Positions 40,377-50,564 of a stretch of DNA of 64,000 bases are shown here, piece after piece. The first letter of the stretch is position 1, and each line of letters begins with the position of its first letter. The stretch spans positions 62,001 to 126,000 of the forward strand of contig CAMXCT020001700.1 of NCBI GenBank assembly GCA_947184155.2. Reading direction: 5' to 3'. A program made the position numbers and the translations under genes. Origin of the DNA: Cladocopium goreaui (Eukaryota > Sar > Dinophyceae > Suessiales > Symbiodiniaceae). Below the pieces are notes generated by a model. The model saw only the letters and a program-made list of their open reading frames with translations. It did no database searches and was not told the DNA's origin.

Positions 40377-41372
40377 TCAGAGTGCCACGTTCCGTAGTAG
40401 CATAAAGGTTTCATCACCTTCTGTTGCATGACTTGCAAGAACATTCCATGCCGTGGCTTCCGTGCATGGCTCATAAGCTTGCGTCAGCCTCTTTCCGCAT
40501 ACCAAAATTTGTATTCCATCATGGCTGTCGTTCTCATATCGATGCACAAGACGAGATTTTGCATGGACATACCATTTTTCTTCCACAGGGATCTTTGCCC
40601 GAAACCGTTTGACTCTTGGAGGGGGAAGGTCAGGCACATCTGAGTCCTCTGACGATAGCTGCCCCTCGTCATCTGATGAGGAGTCATCTGATTCACACTC
40701 AGGGTTGTCCCCTGTTGCAAGTTGGGCACCTCCATCATTGCATGGTTCTTCAGGGGAAACTTCAGCCTCCATTTCACAGCACTGTTGCGACTTGACTGAA
40801 TCCACATCAATGCATTTGTCACCATCGGTGGCGTCTGGGTTTGCTTGGACATCATCAACGTTCACTGCACCAAAAAAGCGAGATCGCTGTTCATCAGGAG
40901 AAAAATTTCCACTGGCAATGCCATCAATAACCCGTTGCAATTCAACCACAGGTGACACCATCAAGTCACGTGAGTATACAGAGAAAGTCTCATTCAAGCA
41001 TGATGTGTGACGGCCCAGCAATGACCTCGTGGCTGGACTCAAGCCATACCTGGCTGCCCATGCTAATGTTGTTGCCTTCAAGCTATGGCTCGAGAAGAGG
41101 GGGGCATTCTCGTCAGGACCAATGCTCGACACTCCAAGAAAGCTCCTTAACATGGCTGATACTTCAGAAGACATCATGCTGCGACCCAAAAAGGCTCCTG
41201 ACTCGCCAGCTGGTGCCGGCAACAACGGGCCATCGATCGGGTTCTGCAGATTGACACCTGCCTCACAAAAGACTTGCAATGCATCAGCAACCCAAACCTC
41301 TCCATTGACGCCACGTGCTGGAATCAAAATGGGTAGCAAACGAGTCTTCAAAGCAGCAAGACGACCAGCCAA
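40377..41372 (-). CDS. Element C tyrosine recombinase, C-terminal part with acidic/Cys-His tail
   Basis: Continues the recombinase from the frame at 41348-41929 after a frameshift near 41370. Box II reads SSHSLKATTLAWAARYG: H-x-x-K, Lys in place of the usual Arg. It is followed by LLGRHTS and the nucleophile motif SVYSRD. After the catalytic domain comes a long acidic tail (SDDSSSDDEGQLSSEDSD) and a small module KWYVHAKSRLVHRYE...LVCGKRLTQAYEPC, with spaced His/Cys that could bind metal. The tail is not part of classical YR proteins. Confidence 0.78.
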   Translation of the reverse strand: MAGRLAALKTRLLPILIPARGVNGEVWVADALQVFCEAGVNLQNPIDGPLLPAPAGESGAFLGRSMMSSEVSAMLRSFLGVSSIGPDENAPLFSSHSLKATTLAWAARYGLSPATRSLLGRHTSCLNETFSVYSRDLMVSPVVELQRVIDGIASGNFSPDEQRSRFFGAVNVDDVQANPDATDGDKCIDVDSVKSQQCCEMEAEVSPEEPCNDGGAQLATGDNPECESDDSSSDDEGQLSSEDSDVPDLPPPRVKRFRAKIPVEEKWYVHAKSRLVHRYENDSHDGIQILVCGKRLTQAYEPCTEATAWNVLASHATEGDETFMLLRNVAL

Positions 41373-41929
41373 GTCTCAATGATTACGAACCCACCATTGG
41401 GTCCAAAGTCAGTCTCAATGGAATGGATTGACTGAAAATCACTGTTCCGGCATCGTCCATAAAGGCTAAAAAGGATGTATCCAACGACAGCCCTGTCCAT
41501 GACATGTAGGTTTCTGTTTTTCAAAGTCGAATGCAAGCCAAGCACTTGTGCCACTGTTAGCACTGCAGCCTGCTTCAACAAACGCTTGCCTGAGAGCATG
41601 ATCTCAGAGATCCCGACCAAACGCCTGCTTGACACCGCCGTTGCAAGCCCATCAAAACCTAGCACAAAATGAGCAAAACGCATTGCGGACAAAGTGGAGT
41701 CTGCTCTGGTAGCAGGTGCACTGGTATCCTTCAAGAAGGTGAAAAACCGCCACAACACCTCCTCACAAAAAGGGTCAATGCTATCACCACAGGCATGCGC
41801 AACCCATCGAAGAAAGGAAAGCAGTGAGTTCGCTCTTTTCACCAACGTGGCTGGAGACCTAACCCCAACAACGGCATCTACGATACTCCTGGCACCATCA
41901 GCTTGCAATGTTTCATCACCAAGTGCCAA
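41348..41929 (-). CDS. Element C tyrosine recombinase, N-terminal part
   Basis: Core-binding domain (TLVKRANSLLSFLRWVAHAC) and start of the catalytic domain with box I Arg in YILFSLYGRCRNSDFQSI. It is preceded in the same frame by a single TGA at 41936. The end of this frame (WLVVLLL) is junk after the frameshift; the real continuation (AGRLAALKTRLL) is in the next frame. Confidence 0.78.
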   Translation of the reverse strand: MALGDETLQADGARSIVDAVVGVRSPATLVKRANSLLSFLRWVAHACGDSIDPFCEEVLWRFFTFLKDTSAPATRADSTLSAMRFAHFVLGFDGLATAVSSRRLVGISEIMLSGKRLLKQAAVLTVAQVLGLHSTLKNRNLHVMDRAVVGYILFSLYGRCRNSDFQSIHSIETDFGPNGGFVIIETWLVVLLL

Positions 41930-41935
41930 AATGTG

Positions 41936-42700
41936 TCAACCGGTGACACTGGCTGACAAACGGTGTCTCAATACAATAATCAGTTTGCTGATGGCTGCAT
42001 CTCTGAGGCTTGCACGTCGCTCTGCATAGAGTTTGCCATTGGCACACGAAACACAAGATGCAAAAACTGGGTAAGCAGAAGTGGAGCTGGCGGCTTCTGC
42101 AACTTTCTCAGCAACTGCTTGCGGCTCCACGCCAAGTCCAAAAGAGCAATCTGCACTGATCTCCATCACTGGTACCAGCTGCTGAGGCACCGGCTCATCA
42201 GAAAATATGTCTCTGAAAATTCCAACTTCCCAGGGCATTTTCAAACGACTGAAATCACAATTTGAAAGCAAACATCTTGCAAAAATTGCATCATGTTGTT
42301 CACGCGCAAGGGTCGGTGACATGTCTGTCCTTCCAAGATCTGAGGTCCCAGAGCTCTGCACCTGTTGTGGGGCCTCTGCAAGCTCGTCCAAGCGGCATGG
42401 GGCGTGATCACCTGACAGCAAAGATCTATCATCTGCACAATCATGACTGAAATCACAACCAGGGCCACCAAAAAGGTCACTAGTATCAACTCCATCAATG
42501 AAATGCGGCTGCAACGTCTCATCAAGGCTTGTATCCCGGTGTAAAACAGCACCATCAGATGCATGAGGGTGGAGCACGTCATCGCAATTTGAGTGCAGCT
42601 GTAAATCATCTTGACTGTCTGTCATACCCCAGATTAACCGAAGAGAAGCCAAGCAAAGCAAGAAGACCATCCAAGACAGAAGCCAATTGCTCCTACACAT
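41936..42700 (-). CDS. Element C recombinase N-terminal extension
   Basis: 255-codon frame starting ~48 bp inside A1, with a hydrophobic N-terminal segment (WLLSWMVFLLCLASLRL), then acidic, His/Asp-rich low-complexity sequence, then a segment with CVSCANGKLYAERRASLRDA. In frame with the recombinase apart from TGA 41936-41938. No domain recognised. Confidence 0.55.
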   Translation of the reverse strand: MCRSNWLLSWMVFLLCLASLRLIWGMTDSQDDLQLHSNCDDVLHPHASDGAVLHRDTSLDETLQPHFIDGVDTSDLFGGPGCDFSHDCADDRSLLSGDHAPCRLDELAEAPQQVQSSGTSDLGRTDMSPTLAREQHDAIFARCLLSNCDFSRLKMPWEVGIFRDIFSDEPVPQQLVPVMEISADCSFGLGVEPQAVAEKVAEAASSTSAYPVFASCVSCANGKLYAERRASLRDAAISKLIIVLRHRLSASVTG

Positions 42701-42747
42701 ATAGGCCAGAGAAGCTGGATTGCATCAAGTTGATGCCGACCCATTGC

Positions 42748-43231
42748 ACAAAAACCCACTTGGAACCAAACGTCACTTGTGAAAAAAGAGTGAATGACAG
42801 ATCGACCACTGAACAGAATAAACAGACATCACTGGAATCGTTTCACGTTTGTTTGGATACAAGAGACATCACAAAAACATGTTGCGTTCAAACTGTGGTA
42901 CATCCCATGAGGTTGGAACATCTCCAACATTTAATTTCAAACACATGAAATAAACAAGAAAATAAAACCCAGAGTTCGATCATCCGAGCGCGCTTGCACA
43001 CATGGAACAAGAGACATGAACGGGTCGCTTAAGATAGATTTAAAACCAACTACAGGTGTACGAAGGTTCCAAAAACATCGAAGGGTTTTCACTGGGCATG
43101 TAATACCCAGGTATATGAGATTTGGTACACGTGTGTTTTTCAAGGCGGTGTAATTTTTCTTGGCTCAAAAATTTTCATATTTTTTTTGCACGCTGTTTAA
43201 CTTAAGGCGCTATCAGTTCCTGACAGCTTGC
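42748..43231 (-). repeat. Element C terminal repeat A1
   Basis: ~484 bp partner of 34539-35030; divergence begins at 43232. Confidence 0.94.
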
Positions 43232-43285
43232 ATGCCTGAAGATCAAAGCAGTTGACGCCAAGGAATGGTGTATCTGCCTGCAGGA

Positions 43286-43878
43286 TCAAGAGCTGTAGCC
43301 AAAGGCTGCTTGAAGCGGCTCAAGCAGCCAACACATTGAGACGTCCAGGAATATGCGAGATGTGCGGAAAGAATTGGAATGTGAAGTATGGTGCAAGAAT
43401 TTGGTCATCGAAAGGCCCTTGGCAGAGGCCGCATCAGCTGCACTGTTGTCTGTTGCCTGATGGCAAGCCACAGGCCCCCTTGTCTTGGGCAGGGACGCTT
43501 CGATACAAAAGGACAATGCAAATTGGGCAAGTAATTCCCATGGCGCGATATGCTTTTGCATGTCGTCCCCAATCCAAGGCCAAACAGTCTGAGCCTCCTC
43601 CAAGTGTATTTGAAATTGAAACCACACTGCTGAGCCATCATTGAAAAAGGCTGCACCCCCCATGCCTGCAACATTTTTGGAGGCCATAGCGCCCGCCGTA
43701 GCTTGCAATGGAACCGGAGTTGGAGGGCACATTGACGGTGAAAAGTCGAGACCAGCAATTGGGACCAGGCATCAAACGCATCATCATCAAGCTTTCGATG
43801 TGGTGTGGTGGAATCAGATAGCCCGACCCACACCCGGCGAGATTTAAGGTGCATAGAGCCCACTTTTTCCAATGTCAT
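43286..43878 (-). pseudogene. Element D: RNase H remnant
   Basis: RNase H-like sequence split over two frames (shift near 43700). VAGMGGAAFFND, HIAPWELLAQFALSF and CHQATDNSAADAASAKG correspond to the strand-helix regions with Glu and Asp catalytic positions. Decayed; lies 55 bp outside element C. Confidence 0.65.
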
Positions 43879-43933
43879 GAGTCGGCAACGCGCACCAGTG
43901 TGATGCCTGGCAGCAGAGATTGATGAAAATGGG

Positions 43934-44440
43934 CTAATGTGGATGGTAACCGCAAGCGATTGTCAAGAGCATTGACCAGCGATTGAAAGGTGACATGGTC
44001 ATACCCACCATGGTTGCAGGATTTTTTTGTAGTGCTATGTAAAGTGGAATGAGCAGGGGCCGCAAATAGTGCCACGCAGAGGTCAACCACAACAGCCTTC
44101 CTATCAACGATTGCAGATCCCGAACTGAGGGTTGCTTGGATATACGAAGCACTTGGATCTGTTCAAAGATTCTCTGCAACTTGTCGGGGGGTACTGAAAC
44201 TGTCCAAACTGAGACTGAGATACGCCACCCAATCCAGTCCACTGTGTCCGACAGCGCTGCTTTGTGCCATGACATAGGCACGCTCAAGATGAGCAAGAGC
44301 ACCACAGCGAGTGATGCCCAGATTTGCGATGATACCCTATCCAGCCACGCTAACAAGTCGCCAACGTACTGCCACAGCGCCCATGGGCCAGGAGAGCGTG
44401 GTGCCAGAGGGCGCTGGCTCGAAGAGCGACCACCTTGTCC
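43934..44440 (-). pseudogene. Element D: reverse transcriptase 3' part
   Basis: Contains LWQYVGDLLAWLDR, a YVDD-type motif C with the first catalytic Asp changed to Gly, followed by the thumb region (SVPMSWHKAAL, DTVDWIGWRIS, SLIGRLLWLTSAWHYLRP). RT motifs A and B are absent: only ~200-350 bp separate this from the methyltransferase remnant, so the RT palm has been deleted. Confidence 0.7.
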
Positions 44441-44631
44441 TGTAGCTTGGGGACCACGTGCAGCGGGAGCTCGGGAGTCCTCCCCCATCTTCAACACGTC
44501 CAGGAGGCGACGGCCACTGCAGCTTGGACGGCAAAATGGGGGTTGCCCGATGTGACAAACGGTCTGATGATTGAAGCCAGTGCCTGGGCAAGTTGAGGAG
44601 GATACTCCGCTGTCGGCTCTTGCAGGTACCA

Positions 44632-45045
44632 TCAGGAAGCCGACGCCAACCAACTCGTGAGTCCCAGGAGGGTGAGGGCAGATGTCCGGGCGGTTGGCGA
44701 CAAACATCCAGGACTTTGCCCAATCTTGCCAAACATGCATGCACAGGCTTGGGCTGCAAAGGGGGCAATGGAGTGGACCCAATCGTGCATCATCTTGTCA
44801 TCCGAAGTCATCGCAGTCGATGGATTCTCCAGAATCACGAGTCCGGCATGGTGGTCCACTGCCGACAAGAGGATGGGCCCTGTCATGGATGATGGCGCTC
44901 TCTTGAACAGCCAGTCAGGTGCTGGTCCCGGGGAGCGAAGAGTGGCCCTGCTATGTTTACTGCAGTATGGTGCTGCCAATGCAGCTCCGATTCTGGCCGA
45001 TGACGCCAGGCGGAGCACGGTATCAAAGAGGTCGTCATCCAACAA
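44632..45045 (-). pseudogene. Element D: C5-methyltransferase-like remnant
   Basis: Reads RIGAALAAPYCSKHSRA (PPC-type loop, here APYCS) and AGLVILENPSTAM (ENP motif), matching the arrangement in element C. It precedes the RT, so the order Gag-MTase-RT-RNase H resembles element C. Confidence 0.65.
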
Positions 45046-45191
45046 GTCTAAGCCATGAATGAGGGTGATACAGGCTCTACGCGGTCACCAAACAAGCGCT
45101 GACTGCTGTGCTCACGGGCATCGTGGCCCTTGCGAAAACTGCGGATGGTTATAGATCACCCTTGTGGATATGTGCTGCCTACGATGGAAGG

Positions 45192-45964
45192 TCAGTCTGG
45201 TGCCTCCTTGCACTTGGTCCGCCGCAAGCATCTCTGTTGGACTTCAGCACCGGACACTGGTGTGCATAGCGGCAATTCTGACCTGACTTGCGCTTCCCGA
45301 GATGAAAGCAAATACAGACACCTTTTGCCATTGTTGAACTTCTTCACCCATGACTCGTTCGACTTGGGTTTTTTTGCCAGTGGTTGTGATGGTTTTCCAT
45401 CCCCCTTGAGTCTTGGGATCCTGCTTCGGCTTCTTGGGAATGGGCTTCGGAAGGTCTGGCTTTCGTTTCGGTTGGTCAGGGCGTGGACCTTGGGACGTGG
45501 TGCCAATGAACTGTGGAACACCTGCCAGCAGAACGCTACAGTCGACAGTACTCATTCAGCACGTCACTGAGTGACCGTGTTGAGTCTGCCAAGAGCTGTA
45601 CGACTGCTTCCATGCCACACGATCCGCATCCAAAATCTCCGTGAGAGATGGTGAGCGAAGGTGTTGGTCACGGGGTTTGGACAGCAATCTCCAAGAACTT
45701 GGTGTGGAATCGCCTTATGAGATGGGCTTGTCCAAACATGGCAAGGGCTGCAGTCAAGAGGCGCTGAAACCGAGTCACGACCACCTCCGCGGACAGCTGA
45801 TGATTGATGAAGGCTTCCGGTTGGCCTTGTAACACAGCATCACCTTCGGATAACAATGATCGAAGCAGCTGTCTTTCATTGCGAGGTCGGCGATGCTCTA
45901 AGAAGACCTCTTCATCAGCTTCAGAAATCCTGCCTTTCCGGTACACAAGCAAAACTATTGCCAC
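45192..45964 (-). pseudogene. Element D: Gag-like remnants
   Basis: Two fragments: a helical, charged piece (45668-45964; ISEADEEVFLEHRRPRNERQ) and a Pro/Lys-rich piece (45244-45555; KPDLPKPIPKKPKQDPK). Assigned by position upstream of the methyltransferase remnant. Confidence 0.4.
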
Positions 45965-46033
45965 CGATCGCCTCCTTCAGGATGCTCAAAAACGACAGCG
46001 ATGGGCATTGTGGTTGGGGTGAAGGCGATCTCG

Positions 46034-46096
46034 TCGCGTAGTGGTATGATGCCCGTCTCAGGACCGTGCATGGACAGATAGCCGCGGATCGATTCC
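46034..46096 (+). ncRNA. tRNA-like sequence with A- and B-box (SINE head candidate)
   Basis: A-box-like TCGCGTAGTGGTA (46034-46046) and B-box-like GGATCGATTCC (46086-46096), 52 bp apart. No full cloverleaf can be folded by eye, so a tRNA-derived SINE head or chance is more likely than a tRNA gene. Confidence 0.3.
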
Positions 46097-46100
46097 CCCC

Positions 46101-47040
46101 GGGTACGGGGCCGCGATCGTGACGTGGTAGACGAGTAAGTCTCAAGTACCGTAGACCCGCCGAAAGGCAACGGGCTCGGGCACAAAAAAAAGGCATTGTG
46201 GTTGGGGTGAGAAGTTCACCTGGGTAGTTTTGGCAAACTCAGCACGGAAGGCTTTCACTTCAACCATCGACAGCTTGGACTTCGCTATGGGGGTGTGTAG
46301 AACTTCTGCACTGGACGTGCGCCCTGATTGAACACATCGAGCAATACATTCCTTGGGAACTCGTCGGACCAATGCTGATTAGGGCGAAAAAGTTTGGATC
46401 AAGCTGAGATCTCCACTAATTCCTCCATCCCGGTTCCACCGACACGTGGCCACGCACTAAAGAACCGAGGTGAAATACCCAAACGAAATTGAGATGCCCA
46501 ACCGTATGATGTGTGGGATCAATAGGACCAAGTGGGTCAAGCAGATGTTGAGAAATAGGTACAACGAACCCATCATAACTGGGACAATGACCACATGATG
46601 TGAAGAAAATGCAATTTGAGCCTCATGGCTGTCACAGCGGGATATCCATTAAGCTTGAACGAATCCGTGGGCCAATCAGGCGTGACCAAACCAATGGTAT
46701 CAAGCTGGCTGCGACAGGATGCTTGTGCTGGCTCAGTCGGGGCATCTGCGTGGAGGTTGGCAAGCAATGATGCTGCTGCCTGCCCGCCCGCAGCAAGCTG
46801 AACCGGTGCCACAGAGGAGGCCCGCACATGCGAAGCCTGATTTCAATGGACTTCCCTGCAGATTTCCATTCCTTCATTTTCCATTTGTGCATCAATGAAA
46901 CATGCAGTTTTTCACCTGTGCATTCATTTCCAATTTCAGGCTGGAACATAAGCCGATCCATATAGCTACTTTTTTAGCTCAAACAGATCGCCAGTCCGAG
47001 ACGGAAAACAAGGCGTGAAGTGAGGAGTTCAAGGTGCCTG
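46101..47040. other. Spacer without a supported gene
   Basis: A short repeat of CATTGTGGTTGGGGTGA (46008 and 46195 regions) is present. Frames at 46142-46372 and 46573-46827 (minus) are unrecognised. Confidence 0.4.
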
Positions 47041-47073
47041 CGTGACAGCAGGTTATGAGCCCAAGGGCTTGCC

Positions 47074-47973
47074 ATGCAAATGCAACGAAGGAGAGCAACT
47101 AATCAGGAGTTGCAACAAGGTATGGAAGAGATGAAAAAGGCGCAAGAAAGGCTTGAAAGGGAAGCAAAAGAAAGTCAGGAGTTGCCCCTGGAAGATGCCA
47201 AAGGTGAGGAAACGGAGGACAAGGGTCAAAAGGCGTCCCTGTGGAGTAGTTGGTAGGGCGACGTTCTTGACGTCGCGGACAGACTACCGGTGGCGGTTCG
47301 ATTCCCCGCTGGTCCTCAGGTAAGCCTCAAAGTGTGGTGACCAGGCGAAAGCCGATTGGCGCCGTCCACAAAAAAAGTAGCAGGAACTGTGAGAACTCCG
47401 GCGACGATAGAAGGACGTCGGAAAGAAGAGACTAACAGGCGTTCAGTTGGTGATACAGGGGGGAGGAAGAGAAAGTGGTGTTTGGACTGCTGTTCAGACT
47501 CCTCACAGTCAACCAGTAGGATCTCCAGAAGTTTTTCAACCATTGTTCTCAGAGGAACAAGTGAAACAGATGGAGCTCCTTCACAGTAGGGCACCGTGGT
47601 TGTATCCGCACAAAGAACGTTTTTTCCAACGAGGCCTTCTTTTTTGGAGCAGGAAGAAGCTAGGGTGACCAGAGAATCCACTGAGCTTGCAACTCTCCGG
47701 TCTTACATGAAAGAGTTAGTAGATCGAAATGAAGAGTTGACGAAAAGGGTTCAGATGTTGGAGGCTGGCCATATGATACAGCTCAACCGAGTGAACTGGC
47801 ATGCCTGCCTCAAGAACCCCAGAGTCACAATGAGGCGCAAGATCTCCTCCTCTTACAAGACTATGTTTGCAAACTGTTGCATCCCAACGGACACTGGAAG
47901 ACACTTATGCCTTATTGCAGCAAACAGAACTCCTTGCTTTTTTTTTCCTCGAGTTTGGCCGATGTCGCGCTAA
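47074..47973 (+). pseudogene. Coiled-coil, Gag-like remnant on the plus strand
   Basis: Two coiled-coil segments: 47074-47256 (QELQQGMEEMKKAQERLERE) and, across a frameshift near 47600, PEVFQPLFSEEQVKQMELLH, then a RAPWLYP motif, RPSFLEQEEARVTRESTE and MKELVDRNEELTKRVQMLE. A tRNA-like sequence lies between them. The layout resembles the start of an LTR-retrotransposon Gag, but no capsid or zinc knuckle is recognisable. Confidence 0.35.
47242..47316 (+). ncRNA. tRNA-like sequence (Lys-CTT-like anticodon arm) with pol III boxes
   Basis: A-box-like TGGAGTAGTTGG (47242-47253); a perfect 6-bp hairpin GCGACG-TTCTTGA-CGTCGC (47258-47276) whose 7-nt loop would give anticodon CTT; and an exact B-box GGTTCGATTCC (47295-47305). 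The D arm is two bases too short and no acceptor stem pairs, so this is more likely a tRNA-derived SINE or degraded tRNA than a working gene. Confidence 0.4.
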
Positions 47974-47989
47974 AGGCTCGGTCCTTACA

Positions 47990-50560
47990 TGAGAGTAAGC
48001 AGGAAATACAAATTGCAAGGACAAAAGGTCCTTGGAGTCGGCAAATCGATTGAATCAACAAAAACAAAAACCACAACCAAACCAAAAACGACGACCTGCA
48101 AATCCCCCAGCCAGACTTGCGTTTCGCCAGCGGAAACAGCGAAGCAAACAGCAGAAACAAAACAAAACCCACAAAACGGGGCCGGAGCCCAAACAAAAAC
48201 ACCCACTGAATCGATTTGCCATTGGACGCAGTGGCTTATCCACTGCATCACTATCAAAAACATGCCACATGAATTAGGGATCACGGCTGTCCAGGCAGAC
48301 ATGAAGGCCTCAGCTTGGGAGTTAACCCTAGCATGAGCCAAGCTGTACACGAAAGCAGGGCTACGATAACACCTCTCTCAGAGTCCTCTCAGATCAACTC
48401 GTCAATGGGCCTTCATGGACATAGTAGTCATCATCTTATCTGTCAGCCGCGATCACGAAGCCGTGATGTTGAGAACTCAGAACCCCCCCTCAAAAGGGGG
48501 GGGACAGAGATGGCAAAGGGGAAGCATCGTAGGCCAGGGACAAGCTTCCAAACATGCCATCGCCAACCAAAAAAGGGGGGCACGCCCCTAGTTTCATAGG
48601 GGAAAATGCAGCCATCCATTGGATTGGTCTCAGCCAGCGACTTTCTTGGCAGTATTCGCAGAGCTGAGCAACATGCAGAAAACCTTTGTATATGTAAAAT
48701 TGTCTTCGCTAGTGCCACCGTACATGTGCTGTCGTAGGCAGTGTAGCGTTCAAGAGCAGGTTCGCAAGGAATACAAACTACAGAACTGTTCAGGACATTT
48801 CAGGATGTCATCGTCCCTGAAGGACCTGCAGTGCATTGCAGTACGCATCGGCGAAGGTCGTAGCGAAACTACGGCTGTAGTGCCACTCACCCATAGAGTA
48901 GACAGGCTGCAGAATTACCACATCTTTCAATCAATTGACGAACCATGCTGGCAGTCTTGTGCTGCTCGCGGGCGCCCCAGGCTGTCCTACAGGGAGGAGC
49001 ACCGGAATGCACCGGTGAAGCTCACTGCAGCACAGTCTGGTCCACGGCATCGGCCGGCTAACTACCGCCCCTCTTGGTTGGATTCAGCTACCCAAGTAGA
49101 GTACCCAGACAGAGGACATACCAAGGAAACCCAGAGAAAACAAACGAATTAAAGTCAAGTAAAGAAGGCAGCCCCTTAACGAGAAATAAAAAATCCAGCC
49201 AGCAAGAAAGGCAGAGCAAAGAGACGGCCTTTACGGGCACCAGGCAATACGGCTGTCCTGAGTCACCTTAGTGGGTCACAAGAATGCTGTGTCAGTGTCT
49301 CTCCAGTCAGTACAAACAAATAAACCAGACAAGAATCAACCAGATCACCGATGTTCGTACATTCAAACGAAGCTCCATTCATTCGTTCCTAAGTGAGAGA
49401 AGGGGAGAGTAAATAAGCAGAGGAATGCACGCAAGGTCCACCATAGACGCAAACAGGCAAAAAGGAGACCCTGCAAAAGCACAACCGGACAACCAGACCA
49501 AGCGGCAACCAGACAGGAGAGAGGTGCCGGGGAGGCAGAGGAGGACAGGGGCGGAGAAGGCTGCACCAATCACATTAGAATAGTAATAGTGCAGCTTAGC
49601 GGAGTCCAATATGGGAACTGGATCATCATCATGATGAATACCTCAGTATGGCCAAACTAAGCTCCCTGACGTCACCAGTGACATGGTGTAGAGGGTGAAG
49701 ACCCCACACAGGGCCGTAGCCTTTGTTGCCATGAAACGAATGACGGAAGGATAGCAAAGCTCACCCACACTCCCAGCATGAAGGCAGGGCAACTAAGCCG
49801 TCACAGCTGCAACCAGATACCCAGAGGGAGGTACCAGCACGCCAAGGTACAAGCTGGACCAGAGCACCAAACGAGACAACCCGCGGGGGAGGGAAGGCAA
49901 AGAGGACAGATAAAGGAACCACCACAAAGGAGGGCAGACACCAAAGGAAGCAACAGGGCCCACACAAGCACAGCGAGGAGCGCAACAAAACCAGGAAGAC
50001 AACGAGGCGCACCAACAGGAGCACAAAAACAACACAAACCCACGAGCCCCGGAGGGCAACTCATGCAAGGAACCACAAGACCACCAAAGAGACAGAGGGC
50101 AGCACAGACAAAATTGGTGCAGAGCATAGTGCGCTTGACCAAGGGAAGGCAAGAAGCAAACCGAAGAGAAAAAAAGGAAAAGGGGCGTGCACAAAACAAG
50201 AAGGAAAGAAACCAAGAGATGAATTAAAGGAGTACGAGTGCACCTGTCACGTCTACGGACAAACACGCAAGTACAGAGAAAACTAAGCCCAAACACCAAA
50301 CACTTGGGAGGATAAGGCACCAGTGCACCTGTCACGTCTATGGACAGATACGCCAGTGGAAATGAAGAACCCAAATGATCAAAACAGGTGAGGGACTTAC
50401 CGGACACGGAGGGGCCAAGACTAGGTCCCTACCGGAGCAAAAAGGGCCCAACCCAACCGCAGCAAGGGGGGGCCAAAAGAGAAAACTGCATCAGGCCGGA
50501 AGGACAATGAGACGATGCAGGAGGTGCGACCCAGGAGCCAGTGGGGGAGGAGGAAGAAAG
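47990..50560. other. Gene-poor, strand-skewed DNA
   Basis: 48.0-48.2 kb is A/C-rich on the plus strand. 49.78-50.54 kb is almost free of T on the plus strand (A, G, C only), leaving both strands open in long frames (149 and 204 codons) with biased composition. A 24-bp unit AGTGCACCTGTCACGTCTA(C/T)GGACA is repeated at ~50237 and ~50320. No gene is supported. Confidence 0.6.
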
Positions 50561-50564
50561 GAGG

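Larger units (their letters stand above)
33513..43231 (-). mobile_element. Element C: YR retrotransposon with recombinase-first order
   Basis: 9.7 kb on the minus strand with split direct repeats: A1 (42748-43231), ORFs, B1 (35031-35392), A2 (34539-35030), then 666 bp, then B2 (33513-33872). ORF order from the A1 side: YR, Gag with CCCH finger, methyltransferase, RT-RNase H, whereas A and B have YR last. Lesions: TGA at 41936, a frameshift near 41370, TGA at 38751, frameshifts near 37010 and 36895, so this copy is probably defective. The 666-bp gap between A2 and B2 holds an extra frame and is unusual. It may be an insertion, or a second internally deleted element sharing the A repeat. Confidence 0.85.

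Noticed and set aside
47242..47316. Functional tRNA-Lys gene
   Set aside because: D arm too short, T stem mismatched and no acceptor stem; kept only as a tRNA-like sequence.
49793..50407. 204-codon Phe/Leu/Cys-rich minus-strand frame
   Set aside because: By-product of a T-depleted plus strand; the composition explains the open frame.
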